Shown here: positions 1-5,001 of the stretch, in pieces
How the letters are laid out: each line of letters opens with the position of its first letter
Numbering within the stretch: position 1 is the stretch's first letter
The notes under the pieces: generated by a model
What the model was told of the DNA's origin: nothing
Seen by the model: only the letters and a program-made list of their open reading frames with translations
Databases searched by the model: none
From: Clostridiales bacterium
GTDB taxonomy: Bacteria > Bacillota > Clostridia > Saccharofermentanales > UBA5734
Direction: 5' to 3'
Assembly: GCA_007133255.1 (NCBI GenBank)
Contig: SLMY01000122.1
Coordinates: 1-5,569, forward strand
DNA: 5,569 nucleotides
Position numbers and translations under genes: made by a program

Positions 1-77
1 GATGTCTGCATCAGATCATCTTTAAGCCGGGCAATTCTCGGCGATACAAGGTTATTTCGATCAAGGCTGTTTATCAT
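1..77 (-). CDS. Probable glycyl-radical enzyme (PFL-like), N-terminal fragment
   Basis: An open frame starts at an ATG (77-75) and runs off the left edge; 25 complete codons are visible (MINSLDRNNLVSPRIARLKD, then DLMQT). The segment SPRIARLKDDL resembles the extreme N-terminus of pyruvate formate-lyase-like glycyl-radical enzymes, where an R-I-x-x-L-(K/R) helix precedes a conserved E-R-A region that would lie just outside this window. Enzymes of this family are cytoplasmic, oxygen-sensitive and activated by a radical-SAM partner; they include formate acetyltransferases, diol or glycerol dehydratases and C-S or C-N lyases. Too little is present to choose a reaction. The gene lies 133 bases downstream of the C_GCAxxG_C_C gene on the same strand and is probably in the same operon. 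The start is supported by a well-placed AGGTGA. The family call rests on about a dozen residues and could be wrong; that this is a real gene start is more secure. Confidence 0.55.
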   Translation of the reverse strand, partial: MINSLDRNNLVSPRIARLKDDLMQT

Positions 78-82
78 TATTT

Positions 83-88
83 TCACCT
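83..88 (-). promoter_or_regulatory. Ribosome binding site of the left-edge gene
   Basis: AGGTGA reads on the minus strand five bases before the ATG at 77-75. It matches the AGGTGA part of the Shine-Dalgarno consensus and supports this ATG as the start of a gene for which only 25 codons are visible. Confidence 0.55.
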
Positions 89-106
89 GCTTTTTAATAG
101 GATGGA

Positions 107-210
107 ACCCGGTACGTTTTCAGAAGAAACTTAGTTCACGGACGAAAAACAGCAGTTATCGGGCTCTCTTACGCATACGATCATACTTATTTCTGTTTTA
201 GTACCCGGTA
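107..210. repeat. Short direct repeat ACCCGGTA bracketing an intergenic gap
   Basis: ACCCGGTA occurs at 107-114 and again at 203-210, 96 bases apart, inside the gap between the C_GCAxxG_C_C gene and the left-edge gene. One copy directly abuts the C_GCAxxG_C_C stop codon and the other lies about 30 bases before the next start. The rest of the gap shows no convincing promoter, terminator or further gene. An eight-base repeat can occur by chance, so a function as a protein-binding or processing site is only a possibility. Confidence 0.25.
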
Positions 211-657
211 TCACTCCGGAAAGAAATCGTCGATAATCCGGGCCGCGTCTTCAACCAGCTGCATGCAGACGCGTTCTTTATAGTACTTTTCATCTCTTTC
301 TGTTGGCACCGGGCTGTCTTTTCCCGCAGGTAAACCTAAAAGCTCCCTGCAGATGATCGTTTCATGTTTTTGCTCAAACCGCGCTGCCAGTGACTGAATC
401 AGCTCATAATGCTGTTTCTTCGCGCTTTTATCAGCAGGATCAACATATCCAGCCTTCAGGCCGGCGATCATAAACATCGCGCTGACCGCGCCGCAGACTT
501 CGCGAAGCTTACCCATACCACCGCCAAAAGAGGACGACAGCCGCAGCGCTGTTTCTTTATCCAGCCCTGTCTCATCGCAGTAAGCCACGAAGACAGCCTG
601 CGCGCAATTGTATCCTTCACCAAACAAATTTCTGGCCAATTTTGCATGTTCACTCAT
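211..657 (-). CDS. C_GCAxxG_C_C family (putative redox) protein
   Basis: This encodes 148 residues, the usual size for the family, and is complete. Visible hallmarks in order are GYNCAQAV (Cys18), the glycine-rich SSSFGGGMG (residues 41-49), VCGAVSA (Cys55), CRELLG (Cys103) and VCMQLV (Cys131). There is an extra cysteine at position 27. This spacing of conserved cysteines defines the C_GCAxxG_C_C family of anaerobic bacteria and archaea. The reaction is not established; a role in metal binding or electron transfer is inferred from the cysteines. There is no signal peptide or membrane segment, so it should be cytoplasmic. Ala60 stands where I expect a glycine after the central cysteine motif. 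The ATG at 657-655 is the first start after an in-frame stop but has no Shine-Dalgarno sequence. Its first bases overlap the stop of a 17-codon upstream ORF (ATGA), which suggests coupled translation. It lies between the esterase and the probable glycyl-radical enzyme on the same strand. Confidence 0.88.
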   Translation of the reverse strand: MSEHAKLARNLFGEGYNCAQAVFVAYCDETGLDKETALRLSSSFGGGMGKLREVCGAVSAMFMIAGLKAGYVDPADKSAKKQHYELIQSLAARFEQKHETIICRELLGLPAGKDSPVPTERDEKYYKERVCMQLVEDAARIIDDFFPE

Positions 658-707
658 AAGCTTAAGCGTTCAAAGACCGTGACCACAGTCACAGAAGAGA
701 ACTCCAT
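654..707 (-). CDS. Putative 17-residue leader peptide coupled to the C_GCAxxG_C_C gene
   Basis: A short ORF starts at ATG 707-705 and ends with TGA at 656-654, encoding MEFSSVTVVTVFERLSL. It is preceded three to five bases upstream by AAGGTGGT (718-711), a good Shine-Dalgarno match. The following C_GCAxxG_C_C gene has no such signal, and the two overlap as ATGA, the classic arrangement for translational coupling. The coding sequence also contains a hairpin. The likely role is to load ribosomes for the downstream gene or to control them; the peptide itself resembles nothing I recognise. Short ORFs arise easily by chance, so the support comes from the combination of a ribosome binding site, the overlap and the missing downstream site. 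Confidence 0.42.
   Translation of the reverse strand: MEFSSVTVVTVFERLSL
677..694 (-). promoter_or_regulatory. RNA hairpin inside the leader ORF
   Basis: On the minus strand GTGAC and GTCAC (692-688 and 683-679) form a perfect five-base stem around a TGTG loop. A wobble pair and a C-G pair extend it to positions 694 and 677. It sits in the middle of the leader ORF, about 20 bases before the C_GCAxxG_C_C start, and no U-tract follows, so it is not an intrinsic terminator. It could control translation, or act in DNA form as an operator with the palindrome GTGAC-N4-GTCAC. Confidence 0.35.
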
Positions 708-710
708 GAC

Positions 711-718
711 ACCACCTT
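711..718 (-). promoter_or_regulatory. Ribosome binding site of the leader ORF
   Basis: AAGGTGGT on the minus strand lies three bases before the ATG at 707-705. It is the only Shine-Dalgarno-like sequence upstream of the C_GCAxxG_C_C gene, whose own ATG is about 55 bases further on. This suggests that ribosomes enter here. Confidence 0.45.
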
Positions 719-769
719 TTCTAAATTAATAATTTTTGTGTTTGTCCTTAAGGTTTTCACCTGACAATA

Positions 770-1846
770 TCATTTCTTTACCGCCTGTTCATTAAAGAAC
801 TGAAGATACATCAGCCAGTCATGCCGGCTCATGAAGTGGTTGCCGCCGCGGAGCCGATAGCCCAGTTTTCCCGCTGTCAATGCCCGGCCCACAGGCGGGT
901 AATCTCGATTACCAACCAGGCCGTCAACGCCCAGCAGATGATACGCTTCACTGGCCAGATAAAGCGACATATACTCACTTTCCGGGTCACACCAGATATC
1001 ATCTTCTGCTTCACAAACGAAAAAGGGACGCGGCGCCATCAGAGCCACCAGCTGATGCTGGTCAAAAGGCAGTTTATCTTCCGCGCCGGCGTACTGCCTG
1101 TAGTTCTCGCAAAACCAGTGCGGAAAACGCGTCACAATATCCTCTATAAGTTCACCTTTTTTATTCCGGGTTACGGCGACGCCGCTGCAGCCTGAGCAGT
1201 TTGAACCCGCTCCCGCGAAGCGTGTGTCCTGCACAGCGCACCAGAGAGCTGTTTTTCCCAGCCTGGAATGGCCCACACAGTAAATCCGCCGCTTGTCTAT
1301 TTCAGGCAGTGTCTGTACATAATCCATCACCCGGCTGGCGCCATAGGCCCACATGGATATTTTTCCCCACATGCTGCCTTCATCCTGTGAACGATCATAC
1401 ATCGCTGCCAGACCGCTGGTGAAGCCGTCATCTTCATCTTTAGAAAGCTCTTGGTAATCAATAACAGCCAGCGCGTAGCCCTGATCGATAATCTCTTCGA
1501 TGGGTCCGTACTTGCCAGCCGGGTAAGGAGTGAACGACAGATAGATCACCAGTGGCAGCGGCTGCTGCTGATATGGCACCACAAGATGCACCGGAAAAGA
1601 AAATTCACCCCGAGGCGTATCAAAGCTGAGCGCTGTTTCACTGTGAACAGCTTTTCCTGCCCATGCTTTTTCTTCTGTCAGGACCGTCTCAGATCGCACA
1701 GCCTCTGGCGCGTCAGGCAAAAAGCCATATTCATGCTTCGCGAACCGGCGGATCATGTCCTGGCGGTATGCTTCCCAGTCTGATGCTTTGAAGTTGTACG
1801 GAAGTACAGGAGGCAATTTTCTTGAAAGAATGTCTTGTAACAGCAT
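770..1846 (-). CDS. CE15-like (glucuronoyl esterase-type) alpha/beta hydrolase
   Basis: A complete 358-residue protein with the layout of the glucuronoyl-esterase-like group of alpha/beta hydrolases. The nucleophile elbow is GHSRLGK (residues 192-198, Ser194), with SGCSG at 218-222, FPHWFCENY at 241-249, DQHQLVALMAPRP at 262-274, an acidic cluster EAEDDIWCDP at 279-288, and the probable catalytic histidine in GGNHFM (His337), followed by HDW. Family members cleave ester bonds, in characterised cases the 4-O-methylglucuronate ester linking hemicellulose to lignin. Canonical CE15 enzymes use a glutamate about 23 residues after the serine. Here that position appears to be Cys217, so the acid probably comes from Glu281, Asp282 or Asp283. 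There is no signal peptide, so it should act in the cytoplasm on an imported small ester rather than on polymer. The start is supported by AAGGAG at 1862-1857. It is first in the leftward group and divergent from the transporter-sulfatase operon. The fold is certain; the substrate is not. Confidence 0.87.
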   Translation of the reverse strand: MLLQDILSRKLPPVLPYNFKASDWEAYRQDMIRRFAKHEYGFLPDAPEAVRSETVLTEEKAWAGKAVHSETALSFDTPRGEFSFPVHLVVPYQQQPLPLVIYLSFTPYPAGKYGPIEEIIDQGYALAVIDYQELSKDEDDGFTSGLAAMYDRSQDEGSMWGKISMWAYGASRVMDYVQTLPEIDKRRIYCVGHSRLGKTALWCAVQDTRFAGAGSNCSGCSGVAVTRNKKGELIEDIVTRFPHWFCENYRQYAGAEDKLPFDQHQLVALMAPRPFFVCEAEDDIWCDPESEYMSLYLASEAYHLLGVDGLVGNRDYPPVGRALTAGKLGYRLRGGNHFMSRHDWLMYLQFFNEQAVKK

Positions 1847-1856
1847 AGTGTGTTTT

Positions 1857-1862
1857 CTCCTT
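1857..1862 (-). promoter_or_regulatory. Ribosome binding site of the esterase gene
   Basis: AAGGAG reads on the minus strand ten bases before the ATG at 1846-1844. The spacing is slightly long but it is the only good match, and it supports that start. Confidence 0.6.
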
Positions 1863-1876
1863 ATAATCCTTTTAGC

Positions 1877-1925
1877 ATCGCTTTAGTTTAATGCATTTAT
1901 AGCGAGGAAAGATTTAATCGCTTTA
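1877..1925. repeat. TCGCT/AGCGA repeat cluster, possible operator
   Basis: ATCGCTTTA occurs at 1877-1885 and again at 1917-1925, exactly 40 bases apart (close to four helical turns). An inverted partner, AGCGA, lies between them at 1901-1905 and pairs with TCGCT at 1878-1882 around 18 bases. The cluster covers the likely leader and alternative -10 (TATAAA, 1901-1896 on the minus strand) of the esterase gene. This is where a repressor of the leftward operon could bind. No known regulator consensus was recognised. Confidence 0.32.
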
Positions 1926-1954
1926 AATATGACAGCCTCACTGCTCATCTTTTT

Positions 1955-1960
1955 ATTATA
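1955..1960 (-). promoter_or_regulatory. Possible -10 box for the leftward operon
   Basis: A perfect TATAAT reads on the minus strand here, about 110 bases before the esterase start. No good -35 is seen at 16 to 19 bases upstream (CAGCGG at spacing 17), and there is no extended TG motif. If real, the promoter may depend on an activator. An AT-rich stretch can yield this hexamer by chance. Confidence 0.32.
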
Positions 1961-2084
1961 CCGCTTTTTCTCATTAGCCGCTGTATCCAGGTTCGTCAAA
2001 AAAATAACGCGAAAATTGCAAAACTATTTGAACAAAACAAGCAGGCGCGATCCCCTTCCAAGCCGCAGGTCTGGGCGGGGAGGG

Positions 2085-2114
2085 TTCACAGACTGTGGCG
2101 TACAATGCTAGAAT
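2085..2114 (+). promoter_or_regulatory. Sigma-A-type promoter for the transporter-sulfatase operon
   Basis: TTCACA (2085-2090) and TAGAAT (2109-2114) each differ from consensus by one base and are separated by 18 bases. TG at 2106-2107 makes an extended -10 (TGCTAGAAT). Transcription would start near 2121 and leave a leader of about 165 bases before the transporter. This is the best rightward promoter in the control region. Confidence 0.5.
2087..2097. promoter_or_regulatory. Palindrome CACAG-A-CTGTG overlapping the -35
   Basis: A perfect five-base inverted repeat around one base begins inside the predicted -35 hexamer and extends into the spacer. That position suits a repressor that blocks RNA polymerase. 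It is short enough to arise by chance, and no specific regulator is recognised. Confidence 0.28.
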
Positions 2115-2139
2115 ACATGAGTAGCAGCTAAATCATTTG

Positions 2140-2153
2140 TGAAACCGTTCTCT
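2140..2153. promoter_or_regulatory. cre-like / LacI-family operator
   Basis: TGAAACCGTTCTCT matches the Bacillota catabolite-responsive element consensus TGWAARCGYTWNCW at 12 of 14 positions, with the central CG intact. It lies about 20 bases after the predicted transcription start, where CcpA or a LacI-type sugar regulator would act as a roadblock. This would fit a carbon-uptake operon that is repressed by preferred sugars. Two mismatches leave room for a chance match. Confidence 0.4.
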
Positions 2154-2284
2154 TAGCGGCATTTTGGAGCAAATAAGAAAGATACGTGGATTTTTGGTTC
2201 TAAGTTCAATCTATTTTGGCCACAGCTTGTCATTGAAAGCCTCATGGTAACTGTTGACCAGCGATTCAAGCAGTAAGGAGAACC

Positions 2285-3472
2285 ATGTTACCAATCGATA
2301 TCTCACCGGAAAGACAATACTATTACGCCTTTATTATGTATTACTGGTTCATTTACATGGCCATATCCGTCTTCATGACGTATATTGGCCTATACTACCT
2401 TGAACTGGGTTATTCAAGCTCGGTCATTGGCGGGCTCACGGCGATCGGCCCGATCACGGCTATCTTTGTGCAGCCGATCTGGGGTGTTTTCAGCGACAAG
2501 GTAAAATACCGCCGGACGATGCTCATGGTCGCTTTGGCCGGCAGCACAACAGCCGCGTTTTTGTTTCGTCTCAACACGGCATTCATCTTCGTTTTATTCA
2601 TGACGATTTTGTATATGTCTTTTTTTACCGCCACCCGTCCCATGGAAGACGCGATCGCGCTCGAATACACTCAAAAGCACGGTTTTAGTTTCGCTCCCAT
2701 CCGCCTTTCCGGTACGCTTGGATTTGCTTTCATGGTTCTTTTCGCCGGCCAGCTTATCGGCAATGACATCACCAACCTCTTTCCTATCAGCGCTGTGCTC
2801 ATGACGCTGGCTTTAGCGATCGTTTTCCTTTTCCCTAAAACCAGCGGCAATATAGACCAAAAGAAAAAGATCCAGGTCTGGCGAATTTTTTCTAAACCCG
2901 AGATTCTTTTCGTCCTCACCTATACTTTCATTGTCTACATCGCCCTCGGTTTTTACAATTCTTTTATCTCCATTTACATGCGAAGTTTCGGCGCGACTAA
3001 TTCCCAGATCGGACTGGCCATGAGCCTTTCTGCTTTCAGCGAAGTTCCCATCTTGCTTTTTATCAATAAAGCCGTCCGCCGCTTCGGGTCACGCAATATT
3101 TTGCTGTTCGCTGGACTTATGACAGCTTTTCGCATGCTTATTTTCGCGCAGGCAACTACCTTTTCCACGCTCATCTTCAGTCAGCTGCTGCATGGAGCTA
3201 CGTTCATCACCATTTACTATTGCTCGGTGACAATCGTTAATGTTGAAATGCCCACTCAGCTTAAGTCTACGGGTCAGTCCATCCTCGCTTTGTTCGCGAC
3301 CGGGTTGTCACGTATCATAGGCAGCCTCGTCGGCGGCTCACTTAGCGATGTCTTTGGCATAGACCGCACTTTCTACTATGCTTTTTGGATGGTCCTGATC
3401 ATCTCTCTGGTTTTTATTTTTACCTTCGTTATCAGGGACAAAAGAAAAGCCAACGACATATCAGATAATTGA
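2285..3472 (+). CDS. MFS transporter, MFS_1_like / LacY-nucleoside symporter type
   Basis: A complete 395-residue membrane protein with about 12 hydrophobic helices (roughly 14-38, 45-68, 78-95, 97-117, 142-160, 165-184, then 206-230, 240-262, 270-290, 292-320, 328-355 and 363-384). A lysine-rich central loop lies near 186-204. The signature MFS loop 2-3 motif is GVFSDKVKYRR at 67-77. The segment IRLSGTLGF (139-147), the EVP in helix 8 (253-255), QLLHGATF (300-307) and STGQS...GSLVGGSLSD (328-354) point to the MFS_1_like group that includes LacY- and nucleoside-symporter-like proteins, usually proton-coupled. A short basic C-terminal tail follows. The start has AAGGAG four bases upstream. It is the first gene of the rightward operon, 80 bases before the sulfatase, so the likely cargo is a small sulfated sugar or conjugate; this is inferred from context only. 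Phe and Leu codons are rich in CTT and TTC, as expected for a membrane protein. Confidence 0.88.
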   Translation: MLPIDISPERQYYYAFIMYYWFIYMAISVFMTYIGLYYLELGYSSSVIGGLTAIGPITAIFVQPIWGVFSDKVKYRRTMLMVALAGSTTAAFLFRLNTAFIFVLFMTILYMSFFTATRPMEDAIALEYTQKHGFSFAPIRLSGTLGFAFMVLFAGQLIGNDITNLFPISAVLMTLALAIVFLFPKTSGNIDQKKKIQVWRIFSKPEILFVLTYTFIVYIALGFYNSFISIYMRSFGATNSQIGLAMSLSAFSEVPILLFINKAVRRFGSRNILLFAGLMTAFRMLIFAQATTFSTLIFSQLLHGATFITIYYCSVTIVNVEMPTQLKSTGQSILALFATGLSRIIGSLVGGSLSDVFGIDRTFYYAFWMVLIISLVFIFTFVIRDKRKANDISDN

Positions 3473-3540
3473 ATGCGTTGAAATGTATTCTGGCAGCTTC
3501 GCTTCATTAAGGATACAAAAAGACATCAGACACGCTATAC

Positions 3541-3547
3541 AAGGAGG
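3541..3547 (+). promoter_or_regulatory. Strong ribosome binding site of the sulfatase
   Basis: AAGGAGG is a near-perfect Shine-Dalgarno sequence five bases before ATG 3553. It fixes the sulfatase start and excludes any upstream extension carrying a signal peptide. Confidence 0.75.
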
Positions 3548-3552
3548 TATCT

Positions 3553-4911
3553 ATGCACGACAAGCCGAACATCATTCTGATCAACTGCGACGATCTGGGA
3601 TATGGCGATTTAGGTTGCTATGGCTCTCGCGTCAACAGAACACCTGTCATCGACCGGATGGCTGCGGAGGGGATGCGCCTTACAGATTTCTACATGGCTT
3701 CGCCGGTCTGTTCGCCTTCACGCGGGGCAATGATGACGGGCTGTTATCCGCCCCGCATCGGGTTTGGCGACTTTGACGGACACTGGGTGCTGTTTCCCGG
3801 TCATGGAATCGGTCTTCATCCGCACGAACGAACGATCGCCTCCCTGCTCAAAGAGACCGGATACAGCACCATGCTGATCGGCAAATGGCACTGCGGCGAT
3901 CAACCGGATTTTTTGCCGACCCGCCATGGGTTCGACCATTATTATGGTCTGCCGTACAGTAATGACATGGGACGTCAGGTTGGTCGCGCTGACACCATGC
4001 CCCCGCTGCCGCTCCTGAGGGACGAGGAAGTCATACAGGAGCAGCCGGATCAGCGTTCTCTTACTGAGCGTTATGTTGAGCAGGCGGTACGGTTTATCCG
4101 TGACCACAAGGAAGCGCCATTCTTTTTATATTTTGCCCACATGCACGTGCATCTGCCGCATTATGCGCCGGAGCGTTTCGAGCGGGACTCAAAGAACGGA
4201 GAATACGGAGCCGCGGTTGAATGTGTAGACTGGTCAACAGGTGTTTTGCTCAATGAGCTGAAGCGCCAGGGTCTGGATGAAGACACTCTGGTGGTTTTCA
4301 CCTCGGACAACGGGTCACGAGCAGACCGTGGCGGCAGTAACGCGCCGCTGAGAGGAACGAAAGGAACCACGTGGGAAGGCGGCCAGCGCGTACCCTGTAT
4401 CTGCCGCTGGCCAGGCAAGATACCAGCCGGTACCGTTGTCAATGACATTGTCTGCTCGATGGACTTTTATCCAACGTTCGCCAGATTGGGAGCGTCTACA
4501 GTCCCGGCGGACCGTATTGTGGACGGGTTAGATCTGGTTCCCATGCTGCTGGAACAAGCACCTTCTCCCAGAACGACCTTCTATTTTTATATGCGAAACA
4601 ACCTTGAAGCTGTCCGGGAAGGGCAATGGAAACTTCATGTGCGCAAAGGTGACAGCACCATGTTGGCATTATATGACCTTGCGCAGGATCAAGGCGAACA
4701 GTCCAACCTGGCAAAGCAGCATCCAGATGTAGTCGATCATCTGCAGCGCCTGATGGCCACATGCAGGGATGACCTCGGAGATGATGCCGCTCATGTGACG
4801 GGTCAGAACATTCGTCCGGCTGGCCGCGTCGAACACCCGGAAACTCTGACACACTACAACCCCGACCATCCCTACATCATCGCCATGTATGACAAGGGGG
4901 ATGCCGGCTGA
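3553..4911 (+). CDS. Cysteine-type sulfatase (S1 family), cytoplasmic
   Basis: A complete 452-residue sulfatase of the alkaline-phosphatase-like superfamily, which hydrolyses sulfate esters. The active-site signature CSPSR is at 53-57, so Cys53 should be converted to formylglycine. Metal ligands are visible as Asp13-Asp14 in NCDDLGYGD and Asp252-Asn253 in SDNG. Other conserved elements are GKWH (110-113; Lys111, His113), HMHVHLPH (196-203; His198 likely catalytic) and RGTKGTTWEGGQRVP (267-281; Lys270). The C-terminal subdomain includes the usual WKLHV (359-363) and LYDLAQDQGEQSNLA (373-387) segments. There is no signal peptide or lipobox and the start follows a strong AAGGAGG, so the enzyme should be intracellular, unlike many polysaccharide sulfatases. 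In anaerobes a radical-SAM maturase (anSME) would be needed; none is in the window. It follows the MFS transporter by 80 bases with no terminator, which supports import then desulfation. The substrate cannot be read from sequence. Confidence 0.95.
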   Translation: MHDKPNIILINCDDLGYGDLGCYGSRVNRTPVIDRMAAEGMRLTDFYMASPVCSPSRGAMMTGCYPPRIGFGDFDGHWVLFPGHGIGLHPHERTIASLLKETGYSTMLIGKWHCGDQPDFLPTRHGFDHYYGLPYSNDMGRQVGRADTMPPLPLLRDEEVIQEQPDQRSLTERYVEQAVRFIRDHKEAPFFLYFAHMHVHLPHYAPERFERDSKNGEYGAAVECVDWSTGVLLNELKRQGLDEDTLVVFTSDNGSRADRGGSNAPLRGTKGTTWEGGQRVPCICRWPGKIPAGTVVNDIVCSMDFYPTFARLGASTVPADRIVDGLDLVPMLLEQAPSPRTTFYFYMRNNLEAVREGQWKLHVRKGDSTMLALYDLAQDQGEQSNLAKQHPDVVDHLQRLMATCRDDLGDDAAHVTGQNIRPAGRVEHPETLTHYNPDHPYIIAMYDKGDAG

Positions 4912-5001
4912 ATCAAATACGTATCATCAAGAAGGAGAACCCAACCTGTCAGGCGTGAACCCACAATCAAGCAGTTGCTTCATTTTTCAGGAGATCCGAA
5001 C

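Larger units (their letters stand above)
1847..2284. other. Divergent intergenic control region
   Basis: These 438 bases separate the starts of the leftward esterase and the rightward transporter and contain no convincing gene. The 60-codon frame at 1929-2111 lacks a ribosome binding site and looks like chance. The left part (1861-2040) is AT-rich and holds the repeats and a leftward -10. A GC-richer patch at 2041-2100 is followed by the rightward promoter, a cre-like operator and a leader of roughly 165 bases that ends in the transporter's AAGGAG (2275-2280). No riboswitch class or intrinsic terminator was recognised in that leader. Confidence 0.7.

Noticed and set aside
742..767. Bulged hairpin (TTGTC...GACAA) between the esterase stop and the leader ORF, considered as a terminator
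   Set aside because: The stem is weak and interrupted and has no U-tract on either strand. Its TTGTCA resembles a -35 but no -10 sits at a suitable distance, so neither a terminator nor a promoter is supported.
1929..2111. 60-codon plus-strand ORF in the divergent control region
   Set aside because: No ribosome binding site, no recognisable protein features (a hydrophobic start and a basic, low-quality tail), and it overlaps the predicted promoter and repeat elements. Most likely a chance frame.
3473..3552. Possible promoter or terminator between the transporter and the sulfatase
   Set aside because: No hairpin with a T-run and no -35/-10 pair of reasonable quality was found. The gap looks like a simple intra-operon spacer with a strong ribosome binding site.
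3483..3776. 97-codon plus-strand ORF between and overlapping transporter and sulfatase
   Set aside because: It runs out of frame through the well-supported sulfatase coding sequence, and its start has no good ribosome binding site.
3718..4107. 129-codon minus-strand ORF opposite the sulfatase
   Set aside because: It is an antisense shadow of conserved sulfatase codons and encodes no recognisable motif.
4917..4924. ATACGTAT palindrome after the sulfatase stop
   Set aside because: An isolated eight-base palindrome without flanking symmetry is expected by chance and does not form a terminator.
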